Below are positions 29,251 to 43,259 of a stretch of DNA of 64,000 nt, piece after piece (positions within the stretch are counted from its first letter, which is position 1; each line of letters opens with the position of its first letter). The notes under the pieces are model-generated. The model was not told the origin of the DNA, did no database searches, and saw only the letters and a list, made by a program, of their open reading frames with translations. Position numbers and translations under genes: made by a program. Source of the DNA: Cryphonectria parasitica EP155 (taxonomy: Eukaryota; Ascomycota; Sordariomycetes; Diaporthales; Cryphonectriaceae); assembly GCF_011745365.1 (NCBI RefSeq), contig NW_024468914.1:434001-498000 (forward strand), read 5' to 3'.

Positions 29251-32200
29251 CCGACAGGGCCCCCAACCAACCGACCGTTTCTCCTCTCCACTGGTGCCAG
29301 CACACGATGGATGTCCTGGCCAGAGACACGAAATCGCGGCTGATCTTGGCTCCATCACGAGTGCAACGCATTATCACCATGACCAGGAGGCTCGCACCTC
29401 GAGGCAGTTTTTCTCTCCTACCACTGGAGGCGGAGGCTTGCAACTAACAGTATGTATACAATTTCACCTGGCCAGAACGCACCCAGCTAGTCCAATACCT
29501 TGGGAAAGTTCGGCTGTTCGACGAAGTGATGATAAAACCCGTCGGGAAGCTTAGCGATTCCTGTTCTCCCTCTGCTCGCTTCAGCGACGCTCGAATACAC
29601 CTGAGTGCCATCGTGGGCTTCATGCAGTAGGCGTCTAAGCTCATAACGGCATTTGGGCGACAATTCCCCAGGTCTGACTCGGTGGGAAAGCAACAGCCCC
29701 CCCTCCCCAAAAAGAAACATCATCATGGACCGCGTACAGTACATACATGCCAGGTCTCTGTAGCATGATATTATCTAACTGCTCCCATATTTTGTGGTGA
29801 TCATCCCGACATACCCCGGTATTGTTTGTCTAGACTTTCACGGGACATGCTTGGGTTGCATAACGTCTTGAGACTCGTGGCCAACAACCTCGAATCCTCG
29901 GAGGCACGTATCGCATCCCCGGTCCTGACCTCCCTTGGTCGAGGCCAGCTCGGACTGGTTGGTGGCTGAACCCTGTTTTTGATGCGCCACACCAATCTCT
30001 GCCTCGAGTCTTTGGTTCTGTCAAAAATAGCTCCGAGCATCCTTTCCTGTCGTGCAACTGCAGGCTGGCCTCCTGCAATCTTGAGGGGGGGTCTGGTTCA
30101 AGCAGGCGACCACCTGATGACTTGGGCCGGCCATGGATGGCTTGCCAGTGAGCTGGGTGCTGGTCAGCTGCGGAGACAACTGCCAATTGCGGCACAGCAG
30201 AGAGCCTCAATCTTGCTCTGCCGCTCCAAGGTTCGATACAATTACGCATTGATCCATGACCGCCTTGTGCGCACTGGGTGTGCCCATTCGTCCTTTTGAC
30301 TCTATGTCAGAGCCCGGAAAGGCCGCCGAGAGGCGAAGCCGTTCCGCAGTGTGTGTGCAGATCGCCGAGTACCGCCAATGCGCCACGGCTTTTTGCGGCG
30401 CGAGCACCTGCAGCTGCGTAATTCTGAGGAACATGTCTCACTGCTGAACCTGCAGATGAGGGTCAAACAACGACCAGGCGCCGCTCAAGCTCATCTGGAA
30501 CGTCTCCAAGTTCGTCACCGAGCGAGTCTCACGCCCATCTTCTGGTGCCTTAATACTTGCACACGGCTCCGTCCTGGCAGTTCAGACCTCTTGCATCTGC
30601 GAACAGGTTGTGGCAGGAATTTACGGCCGGCCTCTCGGGCTGCGCTATGGAGCAGACTGTGACCCTGGCCGGCTCAGAGTTGAGATTCCTATGCTAACTG
30701 CTGCCATGGACAAAGGAGCTTGGAAGAGGCTGCCTCCCGGCGCCAAAGATTCAGATGTGCGACAAAGAGTCCAGAGGCTGGCGTGACTAGAGAAGGCAAG
30801 GCAGAACTTTGCTCATTCCTGATCATGCACGCCATGGTTGACAAAATGGTTACAACACTGCTTGGTTCTCAGGGAGACGAACTGAATGGAAGCCCCCCCC
30901 CCCCGGGCCGCGGCGCAAACCCTTTTGCCCTGGACTTAGTTGGCATCGTATCAGACGTCAGAACAGTACGACAAGGCTGTCTCGACAGGATGTCCTGGCC
31001 AAACTTTGTCCAGTCGCCGACCATTCTCCCGGCTCATCTGCGCTGCATGAAGTGACGGTCATGCTGGCGAGATCTAGTCGGCGGGGGCTCGCAAGCAAGG
31101 ACTGGGGGTGGGCGGTCCGAGTCGCGACTATGGTCGATCGCCATCCCGTCGATGGCCCTTCCCGACACCCTGGAAGCTCGGATATGTGCATGCCCGGACC
31201 CTCTGTTGGGTGCTGGGATGCTCCCAGCCTGACAAGTGTCGGTGGCATATGGGAAGGGTAATTAAGTGCCTGCATTGATGCTCACCGCTTCTACATTCCC
31301 ACCAAAAGCAAGATCGACGTGGACCGGGAAGTCCATGAACCGGCTTGCTTCTTGAGGTCATCGATGGGACTTGAACATAGCTTACGCTCATCGATAACTG
31401 CACCAGCCTGCATCTGATGCTCAAATTCTTTGGCAGAGTCGACACACTTAATGGCGGCGCGCCCCCACATTTCGCGGAGACTCAACGGGAATGCACGGCA
31501 GGGCCTCCCTAGTTTCCAATTCTGGATCTACCTGCAGAGACAGCGGCACATATTCGTCTTCGACTAGAATTGAGTTTGCCAGGACGTCGTCGCTACTACG
31601 TAGTATGCCAGCCATTCTATGTCGCAACGCTACTCAAAATGCAAAACAAGCTGCCAGGAGTCGAGACATGAGCGTTGAGTCGTGACATTTGGGAAGTTGC
31701 GAATTCGGAGACTCGGAAAAATGCGATGATATAACAGCAGACCAGAATGCCGCACTCTTTATGTGTTCTGGTGATTCTATACTTCACAGCGATTGAGCTG
31801 CGGCATTGTGCTATGACCAAGCATTGAAGAACAATCGGAAGGCGCCTCGGTCCAACAGTTCTGCACCATGATCTCACAGGCAACCTCCTCGTTCATCTCA
31901 AATATGCCAATCTTGCACATGAGAGACCAACAGGCTAGGTGGCCAGAATAGGTGCTCTACAGTCAGGACGCTGCAAAATATCCCATTTGCCCACGTCAAG
32001 TGGCGTGCTTTCATAGTGTCGAAGAGGGTCGCTATTGTTTTGATAGGAATCCAGCCAATACCGCTTTGCATTCCTACTAACCTTTACGCACACAGCTAGG
32101 TAAATGATGGTCTCGGTTATGCTTCGTTCAACACCTGACAACGCGCTGCTGTCTGAGACTGATAATTGCTAGTTGTCTTGCAACTCTCTTCAGCTTTGTG

Positions 32201-35191
32201 GTGTATGAGACACTTGACAAATTATATAAAGTACCAGTCTGTTGGCCATTGCAACGACCATGCTATCTTTTGACGACTTTCTCAGCTTCTCGAAAAATTG
32301 CAGATCCAGATCCCTTTTTGAGCAGTAACTAGTGCTGCTTGGAGACTTAGTCACAATGAAAGCCTCCACCACCACAACCATTCTTCTTGCCCGCGTGGCG
32401 TTCCCTACTGGTCGCGGCCTTGGTCGAGGTCCCACTCGCATGCCCAAAGGACTGGATCTTTGGTCCTTCGCGCTTCCTCCGGGAATGTGATCGCCGGCTA
32501 CCACGTCGAGCTGCCAGACTACGAGCCAGCCGCTTGACTTGAGCATTTCAAAAAGACGAGTGTAAAAATTCTGCAGGTTGCACGAACTATGTCGCCCACA
32601 AGGTTGAATTATTCGAGTTGTGTAGCATGTCACATCATTAATCGATGACTCTCTCTTTTCTCTCTTTCTTTCCTTTTTTTCTCTCTCTTTCTGTTTCTTC
32701 TTCTTCTTCACCCAAGCGCGTACAAAGAACACTTCATACGAGAGAGCCAAGCCCCTCCTGATCGGCGGACCACGGTGGATCGACTGGTGGGGGGTATACA
32801 GGTTTGGATAGGTTTCCGGCGGTGGTCTCACGACCCCTGCCATCCATGTCCGAGCGATCTCTGGAGATGTCGCCCATTTCGTTACCTGGACTATCGGGTA
32901 TTATGTATACGCCATATTTCCGCTATAGGAAGACCGAAGGAGACTCCTGGGTCTAGTGTGGGTTGCTTCCAAAGAGAATTGATGTGGAGCTCAGAGCTGG
33001 CACGCTCGCTGACGAATCCGCACGCTCCTGCTCAACCCCGCCGTTGATCCCAACAGAGATCAACATGGGTGTCCTTACCTGTTTTTTTTGTTTTTTTTTA
33101 TTGAGACAGAGATGTCACCGTGATCTTCATATGTTGACTGGCATAGGTGTTCGGCTACGAGTCAGAGACATCGCAAAGAGGAGAAATAGCATTAATTCCT
33201 CAGTGGGGTTGTTGGCTAGCGAGCAAGGCTTTCCCCTCGGGTGGACCATCTGTGCGATGATGCTATTACTCTTTGATCTACTCAGTTCATAAAAGTTAAT
33301 GGGTCTCCCAAGATACTCGCAGACTGCTCGCCCAAAGACAAGCGTGCTGCTGCTGCCCCTTCTCAAAGCGCGAGGAGCTGGATCCCCTGCTGGAGCCGAC
33401 ACGCCCGTGAAGCCAACAGCCTCAGCTCTTCTCTACTTGGCCTCTCCGTCCGCTCCTGGGAAACCGACCTCTGCGGAGAGGGATATCAACACACCTCACG
33501 ATGACCGGTGGCCCGCAGGAAGCAGAGCATGCGGATCCTGTACAGCAGATCTATGTGGACCAACTGCACTCGGTGCTGGCTCCAGCACCAAGACTGCGCC
33601 GTGGGCCCGCATGATGCGATGCATCAAACCCCCAGGATTCCATCAGAGTGTGTGGTGAAGAACCCCCTCCTTGTGAGACGCCGCTCCCGCGAGGATGGGA
33701 AAGGAGCTGTAGGAAAGCAGCCGGGGGGAGAAGAGGCCCTGCGCAATACCCGCAGGATATTTCTTGGGGACGTTGCCTGTTACTGACTATGATGTGCTGC
33801 TGCTGATCCTGCAGTCAACAGGCATGCTTGCTTGGCAGTTCTTGTGGGGGAGCTGTCACCATGGATGTAGGCCATTGAGGGGAGGGGGGGGGGGCAGCAG
33901 CAGCAACACAGCAAGCCGCATTCAACGTGTGGTTGCATATACCTGAGATCGTATCAGCATACCACAAGGATTTAGATCCGACGCGGCTATCCGATGCAGT
34001 CGGCGGATTAACAACGCACAGCATACAAACAGATGCAACAGCGACGTTACACACAGCTAGAATCAAGTCAAGAACTCTTCTTGATTGTCAGGGTAAGGAG
34101 TGTGTTTCAGCTCTCACGTGCCTTGCGAGGAAAGCCCAGTGAAGCGGCAGGAGTGTTTCTTCCCGCCAAACATGCGTCTCTCTCTTTCTCTCTCTCTCTC
34201 TCTCGTCCAGTTGTCCACGCTGATCATTGTCCTTCAACCTGCTATGGCCGGAAGGAAATAACACCGAAATTCCCGTCACTCTTCATGATATGGGAGGAAA
34301 AGGCTCCAGTATTATTAGCGGAGCAGAAGGGAGGACAAGCATCCAGTGAAGGTTTTGCTGAAAACACGGACTCGGGGCGAGCCGACAAGACAGCGGCAGA
34401 AAGGGGGGGCCCACACAGATAGTCGATCGATCTCGAGTGCTTGGGCTGCTGGGTCGTCTGTGCGTATCCTGTTCGTTCCCACTGCGGCGCGCTCGGACGT
34501 GTTGGACATGCCACATGATTACATCAGTAACAATACTTTTGTACAGGTATCTTTCCCTCGTCGCAACACATCAAGGATCTATACTAGAGTTGTCCATTGG
34601 GATCCTTGACGATGCAAATGCCGAGGGCAAGCGAGGGCCAACACATCAACCACACAACACACGAAAAAAAAAAAAATGGCAGGCAGAGGGGGCCGGGGGG
34701 GGGGGGGGAAGCAGAAAACAGCAAGGAGAAAACAGTGATTACTTCCAAATGGGGAGACGGCATGCCAACGCATGACCTACATTGCAGATGATCTGGCCAG
34801 ATCCATGCCAGGCAATCGCGCAAAGGAAGGATCTTACGATACATACTGCAGACGCAAAGCCGGTTCCAGAGAGAAAAATAAACAGAAGAGGTCCAAAAAC
34901 AGAGGGAGGGGACGTGCTCTTTCGGCCGAGTAGCCGACTTTCTGAGGAGGGGAAAGGGGGAGGCTGCAGGTGGAAAGCGATGCTGCACGACAAAATAGGA
35001 GACGGACAATTGTGCCATGCCGTTCTGCTGCTGGCTGCTGCTCATGTAACCATGGCTATACCATTCCCCATTCCCCATTCCCCCATCATCTCACATACCC
35101 AATGGGCATCCCACACATCTAAAGTACCTACCCATGTTCATGCACCATACTCCATACATCTCCCTGGGAGGGGGGAAACCCGCTTCCTGTG

Positions 35192-35225
35192 CACACACAC
35201 ACACACACACACTCACACACACACA
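35192..35225. repeat. (CA)n microsatellite
   Basis: A CA dinucleotide run with one interruption (CT) near 35212. Confidence 0.85.
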
Positions 35226-35831
35226 AAATATACTTTATGGTACGATGTGCTGGGCTGCACCACGAAGGCGTGGGGAGGGTCCCTCCCCCCCCTCCATCTT
35301 GAGGTGCTGCCAAGATTGCCTTGCCAAGCTGGGCGATGCGAGCCAATCAAATAGAGCATGTCGGCGCAACGAGACGCTACCTGAGGTATACTAACTGCAT
35401 AGTAAGGTAGTATATCGAACCGATGGGGGTGGGGGGATGGGGTCATGAGGGTCTTTGGTCTACCTACCTCTATCGCGGCGGGAGGTACTTGATGGATACT
35501 TGGTTTTCGGTCAAGTTCCTGGGCCAGTCTTTATTTTATGCAACTAAGCGTGGTTTACCCTTTCGGGTTGGTCTTTCCACAATCATTCAAGGTCCGGCAG
35601 TCCGCCTCGTTCATGGGTTGGGTTTTTTTTCTCTCTTCTCGTTAGTTCAACCCATCATCCAACATCTTGCTTGAGTCGAGCGCGGCCAGGTTCTTTGTTC
35701 CTCTTTTCCCCTGAGATGGTAAACCAAAAAAGAGAGAGAGAGAGGCGGTGGGGGATTGTTTGCGAAAATTAAGACGACTGAGTTATTGATCAATTCTGCC
35801 TTACTCAGGTTGAAAACCAGGGGGGGGGGGC

Positions 35832-35868
35832 AGGAGGAGGAGGAGGAGGAGGAGGAGGAGGAGGAGGG
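35832..35868. repeat. (AGG)n microsatellite next to G10
   Basis: About twelve AGG units directly follow a G10 run at 35821-35830. Confidence 0.85.
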
Positions 35869-36445
35869 AGGTGTTGCTGATGCAACGGGCTGCTGGGCAA
35901 TGATACCATTTGGGAAGAGATCCATCCCAATTGCGTTGCAAGTCATTATCCCGTCGCGTCGAACTTTTCTTTTTTTTGTTTTTTTTTTTTGGGGCTTCCG
36001 AGACGGAGAAACACGGCACTTTCATCTCGGCTCAATCCGTGCCTGACCAGGTGTCCTGTCCAGCTGACGACAACAACGATGCCGTGATGCTACCTCAAGA
36101 CGATTGCCCTATCTCGGCATCAATCGCCGATGTTCATCCGTGTGTGTCTCTTTATTCACCTTGCCTTTGCCCCCCCCTGTCCCCGATCCCCGATCCCCTC
36201 CTCCTCTTTTCTGTCTGTGTGTCTATCTTTTTCTCTCACACACACTTCTTGTCCGTCTCTATCCCATTGTAGTAATTCTGTAGCTTGCTCGTGATGGTCG
36301 ACACCTACGATCAGTTCCTTTCTCCCTCGTTCATACGACATATACGACCGGCTTCCGACGAATCGTGACTCGTGCGGCGTGGGGGGTGGGGAAGAGGACC
36401 GGGGTTCGTTGTTCCTCCTTCTCAGTTGCCCTACCATTTCTATTG

Positions 36446-36468
36446 CTCTCTCTCTCTCTCTCTCTCTC
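36446..36468. repeat. (CT)n microsatellite
   Basis: An uninterrupted CT dinucleotide run in noncoding DNA. Confidence 0.85.
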
Positions 36469-39400
36469 ATCTCTTTGTTGTCGGTACCATCATATCTTTT
36501 GTGTTCTACCCTCTTGAACCTTTGCCTCCCCCCCCCCCCACCCGGGCCGGTCGGAGAGGGTGGCCAGAGATTCGCCACCACATCCGATCCGGGACGGTTG
36601 AGGAAATGCCGGTTTCGCTGGGCCGTATTGGATAGAAATCTACTATGGCTCGCCCGCAGCACGACTCATTCATCTATCCTCATGGGGAGGGACGAGGCCT
36701 TGCAGTAAGCACAACGTGGCCCTCACCGCCAGTCAAACGATGATGACCTGGCGTCATTGGTGACACATGATCACTGATCTTCCAGAAATTTTCCTCTCTC
36801 TCATACACACACACAAAAAAACAAGTTCTCAGGAGGAGGAGAACAGCAACACTGGGGAGGGGGAAAAAAAGATCATCGGCTGTTTGTTCCCATCCCCCAC
36901 GCTCGGAATGTGTGTCCACTATGGGACTTCACCTTTTCATCCGTACCAATAGTAATCATGTGAAATTGTAGCGAGATTAATTGAGTGGCATTGTCCAAAT
37001 ATTGTTCATCGGAGCTTTAATATTCATGAGGTAAAAGAAAAAAAGGGGAAAAGTAAACATTGAGCCAAATTAGGAAGTGTCAACAAAACAGAAAATTAAC
37101 TCCAGGGCCCGCTCGTACATGAGACGGGCGCCACACCACCAACCGAGCGACAGCACATCCTGGCGAACGAACGGACAAAGGGGAAAAAAAGAATAAACGG
37201 CTACTTCTAGCACCACTCTCACTTACTCGTATGACAGGAGAGCGAGACCGAGTAGATGAGTGGTGATGATGATGGTGGCGTGGGTCACAAAGGAGAGGGC
37301 CTTACCCTCCATCCCTCTCCTCGTGCTGGAGCTCAATGTCGTCACTATGTGGATAATAATGCCGGGGCCACCTTTTTGGGTCCTTTTTTTTTTAGGTGAG
37401 TCGCAAAAACGTGGTGGGATGCGATGGGCGGTGCTCTTGGTTGGCTTCTCGGGCAGCCGAGCCGAACGTGGTACTTTGTAGGGGGGTATTTTGGGAAGGA
37501 AAGTAAAATCAAAATTTAAAAAAGGAAAGGTGAAGAAAAAGGAAATGTATTTTTTTTTATTAAAAAAATAAATATAAAAAAATAAATAAAAGAGGCACAA
37601 AAGGTGGTACAGTCTTCGTTCTCCCCCCTCCACTCGTCACAAAGTCTCCGGCGGCGGACCTCGTCTCCGTGCATGCATATTCTGCTTGCCCGTTTATGGT
37701 CTCCCTTGTAGGGAAAAAGTACTCGAGCATGGAGCCATGTATTGTGGTCCCTTCGTGCAGCTGCGATATCCACAAATGGGCGTGTATGCACTTTGGCATA
37801 TAGCGTCTTGGTACTATTATTCGTGTTCAAGCTACTGCCATGCAGGTTACGGCCCCAAGTCTATACGACGAGGGAGGGTTGGAAGGGGAGGGGGTCTGGT
37901 CTCAGATGGCAGTAGGGAACTCCGCCGGGCTGCATAAGCTCACGACAAGAGGCCCCAGAAGCGAGTTTTGGTTTGTCTGCGTGGCTCGCCTCATTTTTTT
38001 TATCCTCTTCCTTTTTTTTTTTTATCCTTCTATTCTCTCTTTCTCTTGTTGTGCCACTTCCCGGGCCTTGTTTGCTCCCCCCCTACCTCTTATCCTCTTC
38101 CCATCATGCGCAGAGGTATGATCTGCTTTAAAGGGACGCACAGAGGCGGAGACGTCCCGAGGAGCCCACTCCGCCCGCTCCGATGCACCAGTAATCCACG
38201 ACCAGGGCCTTTCGTTGTGGTGGATAACCTTTTGCCCCTCCTGTCGCGAAGAGACGTTGCTGTCGCGTTTTCTCTAGCGCGTTGGCTCGTCTGGTCGTTT
38301 GTAGCCCCGCTTCTGAAATATGTTGAGGAGGGGCAAGGGAGAAGAGGAGGAGAAGGAGGTTGAGGTCGACTCTTGGAACGAGATGCAAGACCACGCACAC
38401 TACATGCACGCACATGGACAGCTCATACATACATGCCATAGTAAAGTTCGAAGACTGTCTGATCATACCACATCCTTTTTTTTTCTTTTTCTTTTTTAAT
38501 CAATCTATTTGTGCTGTTCTTTTTCCAATCCTTGCTGTGGGTACGCCTAACTACTACCAGCCCGCATCACGATGGGTTTCTCTCTTTCTTTTTCTTTTTT
38601 CTTTTCTCTCCGTGCTCGGCGACTTAAAAATAAATCATGGCTAAGTTGGTGCGTCCGTTCCCTGTTTCCTTACTGCTACAACATAGTACTACTCTACAAG
38701 GTCTTACCGTACCCAGCGCATCGGTTTCGTGGCGGCTTACTACCTAGATACGGTGTGCGGTGTTACCTGATTGTCTCTTACTGCTTATTATTCTGGAGCC
38801 TCCTCCTCCTCGTCGTCCTCCACCCAGTCATCCCTCTCCCCCTCTGTTTCTGCAGTCTTGGATTTTGGGTTCTGATTGTCCTTTCCCCCCCCTTCCCCTC
38901 CTCCTTTTCCTCTGGCGCCCTCGGACCCAGAGTTTTCTCACCACAGCCCTAACCCCTCTGTGGGCAAAGCGTGAGAAGAGAGAGGATCCTCCAAAGGGCC
39001 CAGGACCCATCTACGGGCAGCCTCACGAGGTCACGAGGAGGATCATGTTTCACCACCTCGACTCCACGGGACGGAGGAGCTGCTCTTGGTCGTCGCGTGT
39101 ATTAGCAATAGCCGTTACGACGAGCTGTGGTACGTACACAGTATGAGTTTTGTTCTTTGAATTTTTATCATTGTAACTTTTTTCTGCCATTTTCTTTTCT
39201 CCCGCAAGAATGGCGTTCATCCATGCAGACTAGCACCGCCAGGCCAGAATGGACCGGTGTCGCAACGGTCTGTGGTAGTTTGACAGACAAGACGTTGGGC
39301 TCAGCTGCATGACTGCCTGTCTTGTCTTGGCTTGTCATGTCTCGTCTGCCAGGCCCGCCAGGACACCACCCATCCACCATGAGCACCACCATCCCACGTC

Positions 39401-40120
39401 TTGACACACACCTACACCCACACACAAGCCTCTAAACACGCACACACCCTCATGCGCACTGCCCAAGCCCCATTCAAGCCACAAACATCATTTCCCCTTC
39501 TCTAGCCTCCCCGACGAACCATCCTTTTTAGCATCTGCCTCTTGGCTTGCAGGAAAGGGGTCTCGTGTTTGCCGGCAAGCAGCAGGTTCGTTGAACCCTT
39601 CTGTTTGTTTTTGCCTTGTCTTGAAAGACAGAGAGACACATGAGAGAGACACAGTTACGCGCAGGGAGTGTCCTTGCGCGCGCGGTGGGCTGTTCGGCTG
39701 CTCGTGCAGATCCCCCATATCCACATCCATATTTAGAATTATAGACTTCGGGGCTACTTTGTTGTTTCCCCCCCTCTTGTTTAGCTCGCACAGCCATCAG
39801 TCGGGACAACACCGCCGCTATCGCCGAGGGGGAATGGATTGATGGATTGGATGAACTGGGCGTCTTGTGGCTGCTGCTGTCGTTGTTGTCGGCTCTCTAC
39901 TGCGTTTGTCTCTGGGCCCTCTTGTATGCCAGCCTTGACGCGCCCTGCTAGCAGAGGCGAGGCTGAGTCAAATCTAGGACCTCTGTGGAGGAGGGCCAGA
40001 GAGAAGTTCTCGTCATCTCTGAACACGCCCCTCGACGGGTCTCTGGAATGAGGATTTGCAGTACACACACAGAGACACATCCACCAGGTAATGGTTCACT
40101 CACGCTCTCCTTTTCCTTCT

Positions 40121-42015
40121 TCATCGTCCTTTCCCTTGATCATTGTCGTCGTCGTCCTTCTCCTCAGGAGGCTGTCTCAGCCCCACAACGAGCTTCTCCC
40201 CCCTCCCCTCCCTCTCCCTAGCAATCTCATACCGCCCGCCCAGCACCAGATCCTTGGCCACCACCTCTCTCGTCCGGCCCAGGCTCTCAATGGCAGAAAT
40301 GCGGTCATTGGTAGCCTCCAGGTGCTCCCTGAACCCGGGCTGCATGCAAATCTCGCGAAAGGCCCTGTGCATGGGCACGCTGGAGGCACGCATTTGGGCG
40401 GCCGAGGTGATGGTGAAGAGGTTCATGCGGTCGAGCTCGCGCACGAAGTCGGCGCGGGTCTGGATCTGCTGGGCGATGTGCATCGGGAACGAAGGGAGGC
40501 GGTGGCCTACGACGGGGTCATAGGTTTCCAAGGGCATTGGGGTGGCTGGGTGAGTGAGGCCTGGGGGAGAGGACTCCTCGAGGTCAACAAGCGCGAGGGC
40601 TAGGACCATCGCTGCGGCCTGGGAAGGACAAGCAAGTTAATATCTCATTATTTCTGTCTTTTTGTGAGAACGAAGAGGAAGAGAGAAGAAAGAAGGAAAA
40701 AAAAAGAAAACACACTGTCTGAACTTACCGCCCACTTCTGCTGGTCCATGACATCGTCGTCCATCTCTTCGCCCAGGATCCAGCACTGGTTCAGAAAATA
40801 CGTCTTCTCGACCTCCTTGATCTGCTCGCACGTCTCGAGCATGTCACGACTCTTGGCCACGCGGTTCAGGAACGAGAGACGACCACCGACGCGGTCATAG
40901 ACTTGTGCGGCTAGATCCTCAGGCAGTATCTCGTTGAAGTAGCGGGCGCGATATCTTCTCAAGGCCGATGTGGCCGCCGACTTGGGCAGGTCAGACACGC
41001 TGGTGACCTCCATACGGGTGGCGAGCAGCTTCAGGCGCTCATAGACCCAATAGTCATCACTGTTGAAGACCATGGTGACGAGGTTCGACGCGGCCCACTG
41101 CTCCGCCCTCTGCTGCAGCAGCTCGATCAGGTCACGGCCGTCCTCGTCGTCGCGCACAAGGTGCATCTGGTTCACGATCATGACCAGCGGCCGCCCCACA
41201 CGCGCACGGCGTTGCAGGGCGACCTTCTCGAGCTTGTTGAGTGCGCGCTCAATGTCCAGCAGGGCGGTGGTGTCGCGCGGGCCCTTTTCGCTGAAGTAGC
41301 CCCCTATGTAGTCCTCGTGGAACTCATAGTCAAGGGCCTTGCCCAGGCGGATGCGGAAGATCTCGAGATCCGAGTGCGCCTCGAACATGGCCACGCCCTC
41401 ACCGTCGATCTTGCGCATCGCCTCGATGAGCATGCTGGACTTGCCTGTGCCCTTTTCGCCGAGAAGGAGGTGGTAGTGGCCCTTTTCCTGGCCTGCCACG
41501 ATGCCGTCTACTTTGGCCTGCTCGGGCCTCTCTACCCAGTGGTCCTCGTCTTCGTCCTCACTGCCGTGGTTCTGTCCCTTGTTCTTCTTGTTCTCCCTTT
41601 CCCTCTTGGTGTAGATGCCCTTCCCCATGGCTGCGAGGTCCAGCACGGGATCGCCCGGCTCAAAGGCATTAGCCATCTTGCGCAGCTGCAGCATCTTGTA
41701 CAGACGGTGGTACGCGTAGGCGGCAGACGCGAAGCCCACGGCCAGGACGAGCACCGAGGCCAGCGAGGTCGCTGCGGACTCGAGCATCTTGTGCGCAAGG
41801 CCGTCCTTGTTGTCGTTGCCACCGCGGCTCGCATCGTCACGACGCAGGGCGTGAGAAGTAGAAAAGGGTCGGCGCCTGCAGAGTGGTGGTATAGATGGTG
41901 ATGATGATGGGCGCCATGTAGTAGTATTAAATCCCGCACCCTTGTGGTGTGGTGGGCATCGCAGGTGTAGATGTTTCAGGGTGGTGGTGCCTTGTAGGCG
42001 CAGCCGAGATGCCAT
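40121..42015 (-). CDS. Mitochondrial membrane-anchored AAA+/STAND-like P-loop ATPase
   Basis: Exons are 42015-40729 and 40618-40121, giving 594 aa. The 110-nt intron (GTAAGT...CCCAG) joins ...QQKWA|AAAMVL in phase 0. The N-terminus is Arg/Ser/Thr-rich with 'RRRPFSTSHALRR', a typical mitochondrial presequence. A single membrane helix follows (about residues 82-101), so inner-membrane anchoring is likely. Walker A is 'GEKGTGKSS' (186-194). The Walker B position is 'LVMIVNQMH', with Asn-Gln where Asp-Glu/Asp-Asp is usual. A lid-like helical part follows ('LPEDLAAQVYDRVGGRLSFLNR' region). The C-terminus is acidic and Asp-rich. The exact function in this fungal family is not known to me. A (AAG)n tract lies upstream at about 42226-42248. 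Confidence 0.85.
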
Positions 42016-43259
42016 ATTCGCGTTGTTGTCGTCGCGGTTATTGAGTCAATGCTTACTCTATCATTCGTGGTCCAGGGTGGGGTTGTCTGTCTACAGGTGG
42101 CAGCAGCCAAGGGTTGGTTGCATGCAGCGTGTGAGCAAACCAGACGGGATCGGATGACGAGGTTTGACGATGAGCAAAATAAATGAGTGACGCCAAGAAA
42201 AGAACGACCCGAGAAATTGACTAAGTCAAGAAGAAGAAGAAGAAGAAGACAAAAGGACATTAAAATGAATAAGAAGCTTATTTCTGCGAAACCTTGTTGC
42301 AAAAAGAGAGAAAGAGTGTGAGATAAAGAACGAAAAGAGATAAGAGAGAAGGTAGGGTGAAAATTGATGAGATGAGACAAGATGAGATGAGGTTGAATGA
42401 CATCGATCCATCGTCCCTTCTGTTCTTTCCTTCCTCCTGGAAATTGCGTCAACGTGTCAACGTGCGCGACACTCCAAAAGGGGCTCCTTTCCCACGCCGC
42501 CAAATCTCCCAAACCTAATCAAAGAAATTTCTTGGCAGAATTTACTCAGTTCCCGTCCATCTCTTTGTCTACTTCAAAATTGGGAACCGACCCTCCGAGT
42601 CCAAACCCTTTCTGTTTTACATGAGTACTGATCCTGATCTCGTTGGTACTAAATCTGTACGCTTCATTATTAGTACTACGGTATATTTTTATCATTAAAC
42701 CAGCTCGGTACCACAGTATCGAAGGGTCCACTGCACGCACACAACACACCGCTGTAGCGGGCGAGCCAAGACGTCGGGACGGAGGATCGCCATCCCTGAC
42801 TTTTCTTTCCGGTTCAACAACGTGCTGGGGGTCTGTGCTTTGCAGCGTGCTGTGCCTCGAGGCGACATCGACGATAACAGTTTGTGTGTACAAGCACTAT
42901 TCTGGTGTACCTGGCTGAGAGTCTTACCAGCATTGCATTACATTTCACCTTGGGATTCACTGCTGTAAAGTCTTGACACAACATGACACGAGACACCCTC
43001 GAAGCAAGATAGTATCGCCATGTGTGCACTGCGAGCGAAGTATGCTGACGTGCACCTAAGTAGGTGGACACTCTGCCAGCACACCAAGAAGCTTTGACTC
43101 TCTTTGTTTTCTTGTCCTCCTCATAGAGACTCTATGTGTACAGGTGTGGTCGTGGTCATGGTGAGGTGTCATGTCGGGCCATGGTCCACCCAAGGCCCAG
43201 CCAGTGCCAACGTGGATGGGTGTCGTGAGATTTGAAGCTCGAAAGAAGGGCTTTGTGCA
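42016..43259. other. Intergenic, no supported gene
   Basis: This is the upstream region of the P-loop ATPase gene and the 3' side of the GMC gene. No conserved ORF is seen. Confidence 0.55.

Larger units (their letters stand above)
28301..40120. other. Gene-poor region of about 12 kb
   Basis: No ORF here has a recognisable domain, and those present are short and overlap on both strands. Microsatellites and homopolymers are dense: a 19-bp tandem repeat (29194-29250), (CA)n, (AGG)n and (CT)n tracts, and G/C runs at about 30893, 33884, 34695, 35821 and 36528. No tRNA, rRNA or transposon ends were recognised. Noncoding transcripts cannot be excluded. Confidence 0.5.

Noticed and set aside
31360..31425. 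Possible minus-strand tRNA (GTTCAAGTCCC-like T-loop)
   Set aside because: No matching acceptor stem, anticodon stem or D-loop could be folded around it.
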